DNA of 64,000 nucleotides from Hymenobacter telluris (GTDB lineage Bacteria > Bacteroidota > Bacteroidia > Cytophagales > Hymenobacteraceae): NCBI RefSeq assembly GCF_017313265.1, contig NZ_JAFLQZ010000007.1, forward strand, positions 62,001 through 126,000, written 5' to 3'. Numbering within the stretch: position 1 is the first letter of the stretch; every line of letters starts with the position of its first letter. The position numbers were made by a program, and so were the translations under genes. Shown here piece by piece: positions 35,335 through 43,522 of this stretch. A model generated the notes under the pieces. The model ran no database searches and was not told where the DNA came from. It saw only the letters and a program-made list of their open reading frames with translations.

Positions 35335-37335
35335 TTATTCGGTGATGATGGCCTGGCGGGTGCCGGCGGGCTCACCATTGAAGCTGAGGCGGAAGAAGTA
35401 TATGCCAGCCGTCTGGCCTTTGCGGTTCCACTCAACTATTTGTGGGCCGGCAGCGCGCAGGCCAGCGTCAACCCGGTCGATGGTGCGGCCCAGGGCATCC
35501 GTCACGGTCAGTTCTACGCGGGACGCACGTGGCAACCCGAAGCTCACCCGAGCTACTCCGGCTAATGGGTTAGGGTAGAGCGAGAGGTTGGTTGCCAGCT
35601 CCGCCTGGCGGTTGGAGTTTACTACGCCCGTAGCTACGGCCACGGCAATATTGCGGGCGGCTATACCGTTGCCGATGGCTCCTACCGCAGTAGCGGCACC
35701 CGTGGTCAGGTTCACGGTGTAGAGCGAGGTGTTGGCAGAAGTACCCGTATTGGCCACCATGTAGGCGGTATTGGTGCCCTGGGCGGGGCTGAAAATATCC
35801 AGGTCTACGTTTGGCGTGGTGGCATTCACTGTAATGCCCGAGCTGCCAACGGCGGTGAGCTGCCCATCAGCTGGTGGGTTGGCAGTGGCCTGCGTGTTCA
35901 GCTGGTTCAGGGTCAGGTCGTAGTTGTAGAGCATGGTAGTGGACGTGGAGCCAGCTCCCATAAAGCTGTTGGTGTACGCTACGGCCCCAATGTTTGGTGT
36001 GTTGGTGCCCGTGGTGTAGGCCACTTGCCCATCCGTGGCAGCCAGCGCGCCGGTAATGGGGTTGAGGCGGTAGTTGTTGCGGTTGGCGCCCACCACCCGA
36101 ATCCGGTCTACGGTCGGGTTGAAATCAAAGCCGGTAACGCCCGTGCCCAAATCCAGCGTAATAGCCGCGCCAATGGGGTTGGCTACACCCGTGGCAGCAT
36201 TTACGGAATACACCTGCGCGTTGGCGGTGCCGGCGGCGGCAGCGGCATTGTAGCCCAGGGCGTACAGCGTATTGGTGAGTGGGCGGACATCCAGGCCAAC
36301 CAGGGTTTGAGTGGCGGCTACTCCGGTAAGGCCCAGCGAAGTGCGAATCAGGGTTGGCTGCGCCGTATCAAACGTAATCAGGTTGGTGCCAGCCAGCGCG
36401 TAAGCCAACTGGCCCGTAATGGCAGGCAGCGTAGCCGGCCGGTCAATAGCCAGGGCAATGTCGGTGATGGCCACAAACGGCCCCGTACCCAGCGCACCCA
36501 CCGAAGTAGCAGCGCCGGTGGTTAGGTTTACGGTGTAGAGCGTGGAAGTGGCCGCCGTGGTACCGGTAGCAATGGTAGTAGACATATACGCTACGTTGGT
36601 GCCATTGCTCGGATTGAAGTAGATGTCGAGGTCGGAGGCTTGCAGCGCACCGTTGGTGGCTACGCCCAGCGCGCCAACCGTGTTAAGAATACCGTCGTTT
36701 GGCGGAATCTGCGTAACCAGCCGGCTAGCTGTTTCGTCGAGGTTGTAGAGCGTGGTAGCTGTGGAACCGATGTAGCTGTTGGTGTAAGCCGACGACCCAA
36801 CGCCTGGGAATTGCCCCGCATTGGCATCCCCGGCGGCGTAGCCTAGCGAGCCATCCGTGGCAGCAAGGGCGCCGTTGTTAGGATTAAGGCGGAAGTTTGC
36901 TCTGTTGCCCGCCGTTACCCGAATCCGGTCCACCGTTGGGTTGAAGTCAAAACCAATGCGCGCTATATCAGAACCCAGATTCAGGGTGAGGGCAGTGCCT
37001 ATTGCCGTTGCAACCCCCGTAGTGCGGCTGATAGTGTAAAGCTGCGCAAGCGTGCCGGTTGGGTTGTAGCCCAGCGCAAATACCTCTCCCGTGTTCGGGC
37101 GCACATCAATACCTACTAAGGTTTGGCCAGCCGTAACGCCAGTGATAGGCAAAGTTGCCGTGAAAGTGCCGGGCGTAGTGACATTAAACGTTACTAGGCT
37201 AGCCGTAGTAGTGCTGGTGGTGCTGAGTCCGTACACAGTTTGAGCTTGGGCGGCGCCAATGGAAAGGCCCAACGCGGCTAGTCCCAACACAGCAGTACGG
37301 AAGGAATTGGTCCGGGAAGTAATTTTTCTGGTCAT
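35335..37335 (-). CDS. Secreted DUF4394 tandem-repeat protein with T9SS tail
   Basis: A 666-residue secreted protein: a signal peptide (LGLAALGLSIGAAQAQ), two tandem copies of DUF4394 (about residues 30-300 and 310-580), and a type A T9SS C-terminal domain. Each DUF4394 copy contains FDFNPTVDRIRV, a YRLNP or FRLNP motif with GALAATDG, and a TLVGLDVRP-type opening. The tail begins LYPNPLAGVARVSF and ends YFFRLSFNGEP...TRQAIITE. The protein is therefore probably exported by the type IX system and anchored on or released from the surface. The DUF4394 fold looks like a beta-propeller; no activity is known. Confidence 0.9.
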   Translation of the reverse strand: MTRKITSRTNSFRTAVLGLAALGLSIGAAQAQTVYGLSTTSTTTASLVTFNVTTPGTFTATLPITGVTAGQTLVGIDVRPNTGEVFALGYNPTGTLAQLYTISRTTGVATAIGTALTLNLGSDIARIGFDFNPTVDRIRVTAGNRANFRLNPNNGALAATDGSLGYAAGDANAGQFPGVGSSAYTNSYIGSTATTLYNLDETASRLVTQIPPNDGILNTVGALGVATNGALQASDLDIYFNPSNGTNVAYMSTTIATGTTAATSTLYTVNLTTGAATSVGALGTGPFVAITDIALAIDRPATLPAITGQLAYALAGTNLITFDTAQPTLIRTSLGLTGVAATQTLVGLDVRPLTNTLYALGYNAAAAAGTANAQVYSVNAATGVANPIGAAITLDLGTGVTGFDFNPTVDRIRVVGANRNNYRLNPITGALAATDGQVAYTTGTNTPNIGAVAYTNSFMGAGSTSTTMLYNYDLTLNQLNTQATANPPADGQLTAVGSSGITVNATTPNVDLDIFSPAQGTNTAYMVANTGTSANTSLYTVNLTTGAATAVGAIGNGIAARNIAVAVATGVVNSNRQAELATNLSLYPNPLAGVARVSFGLPRASRVELTVTDALGRTIDRVDAGLRAAGPQIVEWNRKGQTAGIYFFRLSFNGEPAGTRQAIITE

Positions 37336-37514
37336 GCTAATTGGAAGGAGAAATGGATGAAATGTGAGCTATAGTGTCTTGCTCGGTGATGTTCATACGA
37401 GCAGGGGTTTCGATATGGATTGGCTTTAATTCGCTTTTAATGGCTTGAAAATCCGCATGTTAAGAAATGGCTTTCGGCTTTTGCCAGTCAACACGCTTAA
37501 AATGAGCATGTCAT

Positions 37515-37550
37515 AAAAAAACGGGTGGCCTTCCCAAGGAAGGCCACCCG
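37515..37550 (-). terminator. Terminator after the SDR gene
   Basis: A perfect 13-bp stem at 37522-37534 / 37538-37550 with a 3-nt loop. On the minus strand it is followed by a run of seven T, 28 nt after the SDR stop. Confidence 0.9.
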
Positions 37551-37577
37551 CTGCGGTGCACATAAATATGTACCAGA

Positions 37578-38297
37578 TTACCAAGGTACCGGCTGCCCCT
37601 GCCACGTCACGAAGCTGCCGTTTTCCTCGGCATGCAGCTGCTCAGCCAGGCGAATAATGCCCCGCGCCGAATCGGCGGGTGGCAGGGCGGCGGTGCTGCC
37701 GCCCATACCGGTTTGCACCCAGCCGGGGTCCACCAGAATGGAAATAACGCCGTAGATACCTACTTCGGCGGCCAACGCGCGCATATACATGTTCAGCGCG
37801 GCTTTGCTGGCCGAATAATGGTACGGCTCGGCGGAGGCCTTCCACGTCAGGGAGCCCTGCCCCGACGATAAGCTGACGATGCGGGCTTTGTTGGCCGCTT
37901 TCAGCAGGTCTAAAAACGCCTGTGCCACCAGCAGCGGCCCCACGGCATTCACTTTCAGGAAAGTCAGCGCATTGCCCGCCGTCAAGCCGCCGAGGTGTTG
38001 CTTGGCGGGGTCCTCGGGGCCCGCGCCGGGGAAAATACCGGCGTTGTTCACCAGTACATCCAAGTGGCCGGTGAGGTTGGCTACGGTCTGCCGGGCGGCT
38101 TCAATGGAAGCTTCATCGGTTACGTCGAGTTGCACAAGGTGGAGCTTACCGGCGTACTGGCTTTGCAGCTGGTGCAGGTCGGTGGCGGATTCGGGTTGGC
38201 GGGCGGCAGCAAATACCGTGTTGCCGCGCTCCAGGTACTGGCGGGTGAGTTCCAGGCCCAAGCCCCGGTTGGCCCCGGTGATGAGGATGTTTTTCAT
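37578..38297 (-). CDS. Short-chain dehydrogenase/reductase
   Basis: A 239-residue classical SDR with a Rossmann fold. The cofactor motif TGANRGLG ends at residue 14 and NNAG is at 84-87. The catalytic Ser lies in VSLSSGQG (around 144) and the Tyr-Lys pair in YSASK (Y161, K165). The cofactor preference (Arg after the glycine motif) suggests NADP(H). Carbonyl-reductase-like relatives share this pattern, but the substrate cannot be told. It stands alone between two terminators. Confidence 0.92.
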   Translation of the reverse strand: MKNILITGANRGLGLELTRQYLERGNTVFAAARQPESATDLHQLQSQYAGKLHLVQLDVTDEASIEAARQTVANLTGHLDVLVNNAGIFPGAGPEDPAKQHLGGLTAGNALTFLKVNAVGPLLVAQAFLDLLKAANKARIVSLSSGQGSLTWKASAEPYHYSASKAALNMYMRALAAEVGIYGVISILVDPGWVQTGMGGSTAALPPADSARGIIRLAEQLHAEENGSFVTWQGQPVPW

Positions 38298-38393
38298 GAA
38301 ATGGGAATTGATGAAGAAAGAAATATGGGGAGCTGGGGACCGAAGTTTAGGGAAATAAAAGCGGGTTTAAGTGCAATTAGCCCACAACTCCAC

Positions 38394-38430
38394 AAAAAAG
38401 CCGGTCGGGAACGTTCCCGACCGGCTTTTT
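38394..38430. terminator. Bidirectional terminator, palindromic
   Basis: GCCGGTCGGGAAC at 38399-38411 followed directly by its complement, flanked by six A on the left and five T on the right. It lies 45 nt after the stop of the second RDD gene, which it probably ends. Confidence 0.88.
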
Positions 38431-38474
38431 CAAGGTCACTCATTATAACCTGGCTTTTGCTAGTGGCTGCTCGA

Positions 38475-38969
38475 TTAGCTCGCCTTTACCACCCGGGTGT
38501 TGGCCAGCCGGTCGTGCAGGCCCGGCCCACTACCGAAGAAAGTGAAAGCCTCGAACGGGATAAGCCGGCTGAGTGTGCGCTGCATCACCGCTTTGGCAGT
38601 GAGCTTAGAGCCGTCTTCCATCACCACCTTGGTGCGCGTCACCAGCTTGCCCATCGTGCGGCCCGTCAAGGATTCCATGATAAAATAATAGCTCAGCAGA
38701 ATCAGAAAGCTGACCACGGTGGTCCACGGGCTGTCTAAGTCATTAACCATTTCCTGGTTGCCGCTGAAGGCTGCTATCATGCTATACGCTATGGCAAAGA
38801 CAAATATGATGATGTAAAACGCAACCAAGTCCACAACATAGTTGAGGATGCGCTGGCCCGTGGTGGCCGGGGTCATGGCCAGCGGCGAGTTCAGCAGCTC
38901 CGCAAATACCGAGGGGTTTTCAATTCGTTCGTCTGTGTAATCCTGGTCGTCGTGGTAGTGCTGTTGCAT
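38475..38969 (-). CDS. RDD family membrane protein (second copy)
   Basis: A 164-residue RDD protein, shorter than the one at 34464 and without its soluble tail. The core includes TTGQRILNYVVDLVAFYIIIFVF (Arg...Asp pair), then YYFIMESLTGRTMGKLVTRTKVVMEDG and the terminal GSGPGLHDRLANTRVV, where the DRL..T..V ending is typical. The ATG at 38969 (MQQHYHDDQDY) is used; the His/Asp/Tyr-rich N-terminus is unusual. It lies 39 nt after the GNAT-nitrilase gene on the same strand. Confidence 0.9.
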   Translation of the reverse strand: MQQHYHDDQDYTDERIENPSVFAELLNSPLAMTPATTGQRILNYVVDLVAFYIIIFVFAIAYSMIAAFSGNQEMVNDLDSPWTTVVSFLILLSYYFIMESLTGRTMGKLVTRTKVVMEDGSKLTAKAVMQRTLSRLIPFEAFTFFGSGPGLHDRLANTRVVKAS

Positions 38970-39008
38970 AATGTGGCTATATAGTGAGCCTACAAGATGC
39001 ACAGAAAC

Positions 39009-40721
39009 TTACCCGGCTGCAACCGCCTTGCGCTTGCTCACCCGTGGGTGCCGCTCCTCGGTGCCCTGGGCCAGTAGCTCCTCGTCACGCTCCGTCTTCT
39101 TAACGGTCCAGCTCAGCGAGTACAAATCCTTGCGCCGGTCGCGCAGGTTGCGCACCGCGCCGCTGGTGTTCAGGTCTTTCAGCAAGTCCAGGTCGAGGTC
39201 GGCAATGAGGGTCATTTCCGTATTTGGGGTGGCTTCGGCCACAATGGCGTCGTGCGGGAAGGCGAAGTCGGAGGGGCTGAACACGGCACTCTGCGAGTAC
39301 TGAATATCCATGTTCTCTACGCGCGGCAAGTTGCCCACCGAGCCGGTAATGGCCACGTAGCACTCGTTTTCGATGGCGCGGGCCTGCGCGCAGATACGTA
39401 CGCGCTGGTAGGCATTCTTGGTGTCGGTCCAGAACGGTACGAACAGAATCTTTACGCCTTCGTCGCTCAGCATGCGCGCCAGCTCCGGGAATTCCACGTC
39501 GTAGCACACCAGAATCCCGATTTTGCCGAAATCGGTGTCGAAGCACTTCAGCTTGTCGCCGCCGCGCATGCCCCAGTAGCTGGCTTCGTCGGGCGTGACG
39601 TGCAGCTTGTACTGCTCGTCCACGGTACCGTCGCGGCGGCAGAGGTAGGCCACGTTGTGCAGCTTTTCGTCTTCGTACACCGGCATCGAGCCCGCCACAA
39701 TATTGATGTTGTAGCTCACGGCCAGCTCCATCATCTTGGCCTTGATGGGCGCCGTGAAGGCCGCCATGGCCCGAATGGCCACCGCCGGCGAATCTTCGTT
39801 GGTGAGGGCCATCAGCGGAGCGTTGAAAAACTCGGGGAACATCACGCAGTCGGCCTTGTAGCCTGATACCGTGTCCACGAAGAACTCAATCTGCTGCAAC
39901 AGGTCCTCCAGGCTGCGGGTGGCGCGCATCTGCCACTGCACAATGCCAATACGAACGTTGCTTTTCTGGTTGCCAATCAGCTTTTCCTCTTCCTCGTAGT
40001 ACACATTGATCCACTCCAGCAGCGTGGCGTAGGCCTTGCTTTCGGAGTCGTAGGGAAGGTAGCCGCGGATGATTTTGCGCACGTAGAACTCGTTGGAGAG
40101 CTGGAACGTGAGGATGGGGTCAACCAGCTCTTTGTTGCGCACCATTTCCACGTATTTAGCGGGCGTCATTTCGTTGGCGTACTGCGCGTAGCCGGGAATC
40201 CGGCCGCCGGCCACCATGGCGCGCAGGTTCAGGTTTTCGCACAGTTCCTTGCGGGCATCGTAGAGGCGGCGGCCCAGGCGCAAGCTGCGGTACTCGGGGT
40301 CCACAAACACGTCCACGCCGTAGAGCGTGTCACCGTCGGAGTTGTGGGTGTCGAACTTGCCGTTGCCGGTGATTTTGGCGTAGGTGTGCTTGTCGCCGAA
40401 TTTCTGGTAATCAACAATGATGGCCAAAGCCGCCGCTACCAGCCGGCCGTTGTCCTCAATACCAATCTGGCCTTCCGGAAACTTCCGAATCAGGGCACTG
40501 AACTCGTCGGCCGACCAGGCACCTTCCATGTTGGAGTACACCTGGTCCATGATGCCTTTGATGGCCTTGAAATCGGAGCGGCGCAACGTGCGCAGCACCA
40601 GCTTATGGGCCGGAACAGCCGTGGGCGTAAGCAGTTCGGCTATGGAGCCGGATTGCTTGCCTTCGGGCGTTACTTTTTTGGCGTGGCTACCGCCGACCTT
40701 ACCGTTTGAACTCGTTGCCAT
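39009..40721 (-). CDS. Fused GNAT acetyltransferase / carbon-nitrogen hydrolase
   Basis: A 570-residue two-domain enzyme. The N-terminal part (about 40-215) is GNAT-like (LVLRTLRRSDFKAIKGIMDQV; VDVFVDPEYRSLRLGRRLYDARKEL, the acetyl-CoA loop). From about 255 on it is a nitrilase-superfamily hydrolase with the triad E297 (FPEFFN), K372 (EQYKLHVTP) and C406 (LVCYDVEFPELAR). Such fusions occur across bacteria; their substrate is not established. The N-terminal 30 residues are Lys/Ser-rich. The ATG at 40721 (MATSSNG) is favoured by a -7 box 36 nt upstream; the longer frame reads through the promoter. Confidence 0.9.
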   Translation of the reverse strand: MATSSNGKVGGSHAKKVTPEGKQSGSIAELLTPTAVPAHKLVLRTLRRSDFKAIKGIMDQVYSNMEGAWSADEFSALIRKFPEGQIGIEDNGRLVAAALAIIVDYQKFGDKHTYAKITGNGKFDTHNSDGDTLYGVDVFVDPEYRSLRLGRRLYDARKELCENLNLRAMVAGGRIPGYAQYANEMTPAKYVEMVRNKELVDPILTFQLSNEFYVRKIIRGYLPYDSESKAYATLLEWINVYYEEEEKLIGNQKSNVRIGIVQWQMRATRSLEDLLQQIEFFVDTVSGYKADCVMFPEFFNAPLMALTNEDSPAVAIRAMAAFTAPIKAKMMELAVSYNINIVAGSMPVYEDEKLHNVAYLCRRDGTVDEQYKLHVTPDEASYWGMRGGDKLKCFDTDFGKIGILVCYDVEFPELARMLSDEGVKILFVPFWTDTKNAYQRVRICAQARAIENECYVAITGSVGNLPRVENMDIQYSQSAVFSPSDFAFPHDAIVAEATPNTEMTLIADLDLDLLKDLNTSGAVRNLRDRRKDLYSLSWTVKKTERDEELLAQGTEERHPRVSKRKAVAAG

Positions 40722-40756
40722 ATACGTCGTCTGAAGAGAATGTCGTGGAAGAAGTG

Positions 40757-40764
40757 CAAAAATA
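40757..40764 (-). promoter_or_regulatory. Possible -7 box for the GNAT-nitrilase gene
   Basis: The minus strand reads TATTTTTG, an exact TAnnTTTG match, followed by CAC and a leader of about 30 nt to the ATG at 40721. A -33 TTTG at the right distance was not found. Confidence 0.4.
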
Positions 40765-40841
40765 CCGCTCCGCCAAGCGGATACGGCGCTAGTAATACGG
40801 CCACACAACAAGTTTGGCGGGAAAGTGGTGCATCTAAGCCC

Positions 40842-40877
40842 AAAAACGCCGGTCCTGAGCAAGCAGAACCGGCGTTT
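40842..40877 (-). terminator. Terminator after the T9SS protein gene
   Basis: A 10-bp stem at 40844-40853 / 40868-40877 (AAACGCCGGT and complement) with a 14-nt loop. On the minus strand it ends in five T. It lies 30 nt after the stop of the gene at 40908. Confidence 0.8.
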
Positions 40878-40907
40878 GTACCATCCATAAAGTGGGGGCT
40901 AAGAAAC

Positions 40908-42032
40908 TTACTCCCGCACCACGCGCCGCACCGCCATGCCGGTTGCGGTTTGCACCCGCAGCAATGCCACGCCCCGGAACGCACCAAAAGCCGCGGCAGG
41001 CACTACCGTTTCGCGTGCGGCGTGCGGCAGCTTGTAGCTGAACAGCACGCGGCCGGTCAGGTCGGTGGCGCTGATGGAAACGGGGCCAGCCGCCGGCAAC
41101 TGCAAGCGCAACGGTTCCGTGCCCGTCACGGGGTTGGGGTACAAGCTCAGGGCCGTTTCCGGAAGCTGGCTGGCCGTGCCGAGCGCCGACAGGCGGCGGT
41201 ACACGTCGCGGTACTCCACGCTGGCTACCACGTCTTGGTTGCCCACTCGCGTGGTTGTGATAGTCAGCAACGGCACGTGCTGGCCCACCGCCAGCCATTT
41301 GTACTCGCGCATAACGGGCAGCGTAATTCCCTGGTTGATACCCATGGCCGAAATGCTATCCTGATCTTCAATGCGGGTAACCACGCGCACCGTTTGGAAG
41401 GTGCCGAACGGCGTGGTCAGGCTGCCCCAGGCATCCACCCGGTTCACCCGTTTGCGGCGCTGGCTCAGGTACCCGGTGCCCGGCACGCTGATACTGAAAA
41501 ACGAGCTGCTGGAATCGGGCGTGCTGGCGTAGCTCAGCGGAAACCGGTAGACAACGTCCTGCTGGGCGGCGTTGGCATATGTGATGGGAACAGCCGTGCC
41601 GCTCAGGCTGGCTCCGTAACCCACCGACCGAAAATCAGCGGCCGAGGCGTTGTAGAACTGGTACGGGTCGGTGATGGGCAGGCTGATGCCGGGCGGCAGC
41701 GGAATGGTTTGGGGCGCGGCCACCGTGGCGCGGTTGCTGCCACTCAGCACCGAGTTGAAGGTGAATGTGTACAGCGGTTGATTGGGCACGGCCGTAAAGC
41801 GCGCCACATTCTGGCTGATGGGTACCAGCGTGCTGTAGTTCCAGGTTTGGTTGGGGCCGCGCTGCGTGAGAGGCGGCACGCTGCCAGGCAGAATAGGGGT
41901 GGCCATGCTCTGGCGCAGGGTATCGGTGGCCACTGGCATGTCGGCGCGGGTGATAACGGGCGAGGTTTGCGCCAGCGCCAAGCCAGCAGGTAGCAGCGAG
42001 AAAGCAAGAACGGCAGCGTAGGAGTGGCGCAT
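40908..42032 (-). CDS. Secreted protein with T9SS type A sorting domain
   Basis: A 374-residue secreted protein with a signal peptide (MRHSYAAVLAFSLLPAGLALAQ) and a type IX sorting domain in the last 80 residues (LSLYPNPVTGTEPLRLQLP, then VSISATDLTGRVLFSY and the basic end RRVVRE). The middle part is rich in Ser/Thr/Pro and beta-strand patterns; WNYSTLVPIS and GSLTTPFGTFQTVRVVTRI recur in uncharacterised Bacteroidetes surface proteins. No catalytic motif was seen. It is probably a surface or released protein of unknown role. Confidence 0.88.
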   Translation of the reverse strand: MRHSYAAVLAFSLLPAGLALAQTSPVITRADMPVATDTLRQSMATPILPGSVPPLTQRGPNQTWNYSTLVPISQNVARFTAVPNQPLYTFTFNSVLSGSNRATVAAPQTIPLPPGISLPITDPYQFYNASAADFRSVGYGASLSGTAVPITYANAAQQDVVYRFPLSYASTPDSSSSFFSISVPGTGYLSQRRKRVNRVDAWGSLTTPFGTFQTVRVVTRIEDQDSISAMGINQGITLPVMREYKWLAVGQHVPLLTITTTRVGNQDVVASVEYRDVYRRLSALGTASQLPETALSLYPNPVTGTEPLRLQLPAAGPVSISATDLTGRVLFSYKLPHAARETVVPAAAFGAFRGVALLRVQTATGMAVRRVVRE

Positions 42033-42067
42033 AGGCGAAGGGTTGGAAGATAAGGCATTGAAACCCC

Positions 42068-42075
42068 CGAATATA
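42068..42075 (-). promoter_or_regulatory. Possible -7 box for the T9SS protein gene
   Basis: The minus strand reads TATATTCG, one base off TAnnTTTG, 35 nt before the ATG at 42032. A second similar box, TATCTTCC, lies at 42045-42052. Which of the two is used cannot be told. Confidence 0.25.
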
Positions 42076-42126
42076 GCACCTGCACCGGGTTAGGTGCCAT
42101 CCGGACGAGCTGTTGTACCTTGCAGC

Positions 42127-42606
42127 ATGCTTCCGCCCGAAGAACGTCGTCTGCAAACGTTGGGCCGGCTGCTGGCCTCGCCCGAAAGCTTTCCGCCCAC
42201 GGCCTGGCTGTGCGCCCCGCCCGATGTGCACCGCTGGCAGCCCGCCATGCCCGCTGCTGTGCTGCTGGTAGCCGCGGCCGGCCAAGCGGTGCCCGCGCCG
42301 CCCGGCCTCGTGCGCACGCTGTTCATGGACGAAGTGCAGTTGGTGATGGAGCGCCTGCTCACGCAAGTGCCCGGCGCCCCCGACTGGCTGCGGGTGGATA
42401 TTCTGGCCCGCTACAAAACCGCCCACGAGTTTCCGGCCCTCACCGGCCACCCCGACACCCTGGCCGAATACCTCGCCGAAGCGGTGCACACGGGCAGCCT
42501 CAGTGCCCCCGCCGCTCTAGCACATTTACTGAAGTACTTCTCGCACTTCACCCCCGAAGCCGCCGCCCGCATCATGGCCCAGGCGTACCGCCGCACCCAG
42601 AAATAG
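42127..42606 (+). CDS. Hypothetical protein, unknown
   Basis: A 159-residue soluble protein without signal peptide, rich in Leu, Ala and Pro, probably all-helical (LQTLGRLLASPESFPPTAW; VRTLFMDEVQLVMERLLTQV; EYLAEAVHTGSLSAPAALAHLLKYF). I do not recognise the family. The codon use is like that of the neighbours, with G or C in most third positions, which supports a real gene. The ATG at 42127 was chosen; TACCTTGC at 42116-42123 resembles a -7 box but lies too close for a leader. It is convergent with scoB and has inverted repeat H starting in its stop codon. Confidence 0.7.
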   Translation: MLPPEERRLQTLGRLLASPESFPPTAWLCAPPDVHRWQPAMPAAVLLVAAAGQAVPAPPGLVRTLFMDEVQLVMERLLTQVPGAPDWLRVDILARYKTAHEFPALTGHPDTLAEYLAEAVHTGSLSAPAALAHLLKYFSHFTPEAAARIMAQAYRRTQK

Positions 42607-42692
42607 TGAGGTGGTGAAATGGTGAGTTTTACCCGTGTGCAATGCGCAGTTAGCACAAGCAGTACGTCAGACTCACCAGTTCACCACCTCGC
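42606..42692. repeat. Inverted repeat H
   Basis: Arms of 27 nt at 42606-42632 (GTGAGGTGGTGAAATGGTGA then GTTTTAC) and 42666-42692 pair at 23 of 27. The left arm begins on the last base of the upstream stop codon; the right arm ends 12 nt from the scoB stop. It is the same family as repeat M. Confidence 0.85.
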
Positions 42693-42704
42693 AATTTCGC
42701 CATT

Positions 42705-43358
42705 TCACGAACTCATTTCTGGTACCTCATTGGGTATTACCAGCTTGCCGGCGGTAGCGGCCTGTATCTGCTCCACACTCACGCCGGGCGCCCGTTCGCG
42801 CAACACAAAGCCGTCGGGCGTTACATCGAGCACGGCCAGTTCAGTTACGATTTTTTTCACGCAACGCAGGCCAGTGATGGGCAGGGTGCAGGCCGGCAGC
42901 AGTTTGCTGCTACCATCTTTGGCTACGTGCTGCATGGCCACAATGATGTTCTTGGCCGACGCCACCAAATCCATGGCGCCGCCCATGCCTTTCACCATCT
43001 TACCCGGAATCTTCCAGTTGGCAATGTCGCCGGTTTCCGATACTTCCATGGCCCCCAAAATGGTCAAATCCACATGCTCGCCCCGAATCATGCCGAACGA
43101 GTCGGCGGAGGAGAACAGGCTGGAACCGGGCAGCGTGGTTACGGTTTGCTTGCCGGCGTTGATGAGGTCGGGGTCCACCTCCGCCTCCGTGGGGAAGGGC
43201 CCCATGCCCAGCAAGCCGTTTTCCGACTGTAACTCCACGTTGATACCCGCCGGAATGTAGTTGGCTACCAGCGTCGGGATGCCGATGCCGAGGTTGACGT
43301 AGTACCCGTCGCGCACTTCCTGCGCTATGCGTTTGGCAATGCCGTGTTTGTCTAACAT
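42705..43358 (-). CDS. scoB: CoA transferase subunit B (3-oxoacid type)
   Basis: Beta subunit of a succinyl-CoA:3-ketoacid (or acetoacetate) CoA transferase, which moves CoA between acids in ketone-body or short-chain fatty acid use. The 217-residue product carries the catalytic Glu46 in [15 protein letters not shown], followed by [15 protein letters not shown] and the ending EVPEM. The partner subunit scoA lies 1.5 kb upstream on the same strand, with a serine hydrolase gene between them. That is unusual, because the two subunits are normally adjacent. Confidence 0.94.
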   Translation of the reverse strand: MLDKHGIAKRIAQEVRDGYYVNLGIGIPTLVANYIPAGINVELQSENGLLGMGPFPTEAEVDPDLINAGKQTVTTLPGSSLFSSADSFGMIRGEHVDLTILGAMEVSETGDIANWKIPGKMVKGMGGAMDLVASAKNIIVAMQHVAKDGSSKLLPACTLPITGLRCVKKIVTELAVLDVTPDGFVLRERAPGVSVEQIQAATAGKLVIPNEVPEMSS

Positions 43359-43399
43359 GAAATTTGGTGCGTAGTGCTTAGTTGGTAGTGCTTGGTGCG

Positions 43400-43522
43400 T
43401 AGTGCTTGGTGCTTAGTTGGTAGTGCTTAGTGCCTAGTGCCTAGTGCTTAGGATGTTCTTTTAAACAACCGTAAGTACTAAGCACTAAGCACCAAGCACT
43501 ACCAACTAAGCACCAGGCACTA
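43400..43522. repeat. Long inverted repeat F built of tandem words
   Basis: Arms of about 53 nt at 43400-43452 and 43469-43522 pair with about six mismatches around a 16-nt loop. Each arm is itself made of short direct repeats of the words TAGTGCTTGGTGCTTAG and GTTGGTAGTGCTTAGTGC. The right arm includes the TAG stop of the serine hydrolase gene (43520-43522). It belongs to one family with repeat E. Confidence 0.92.
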
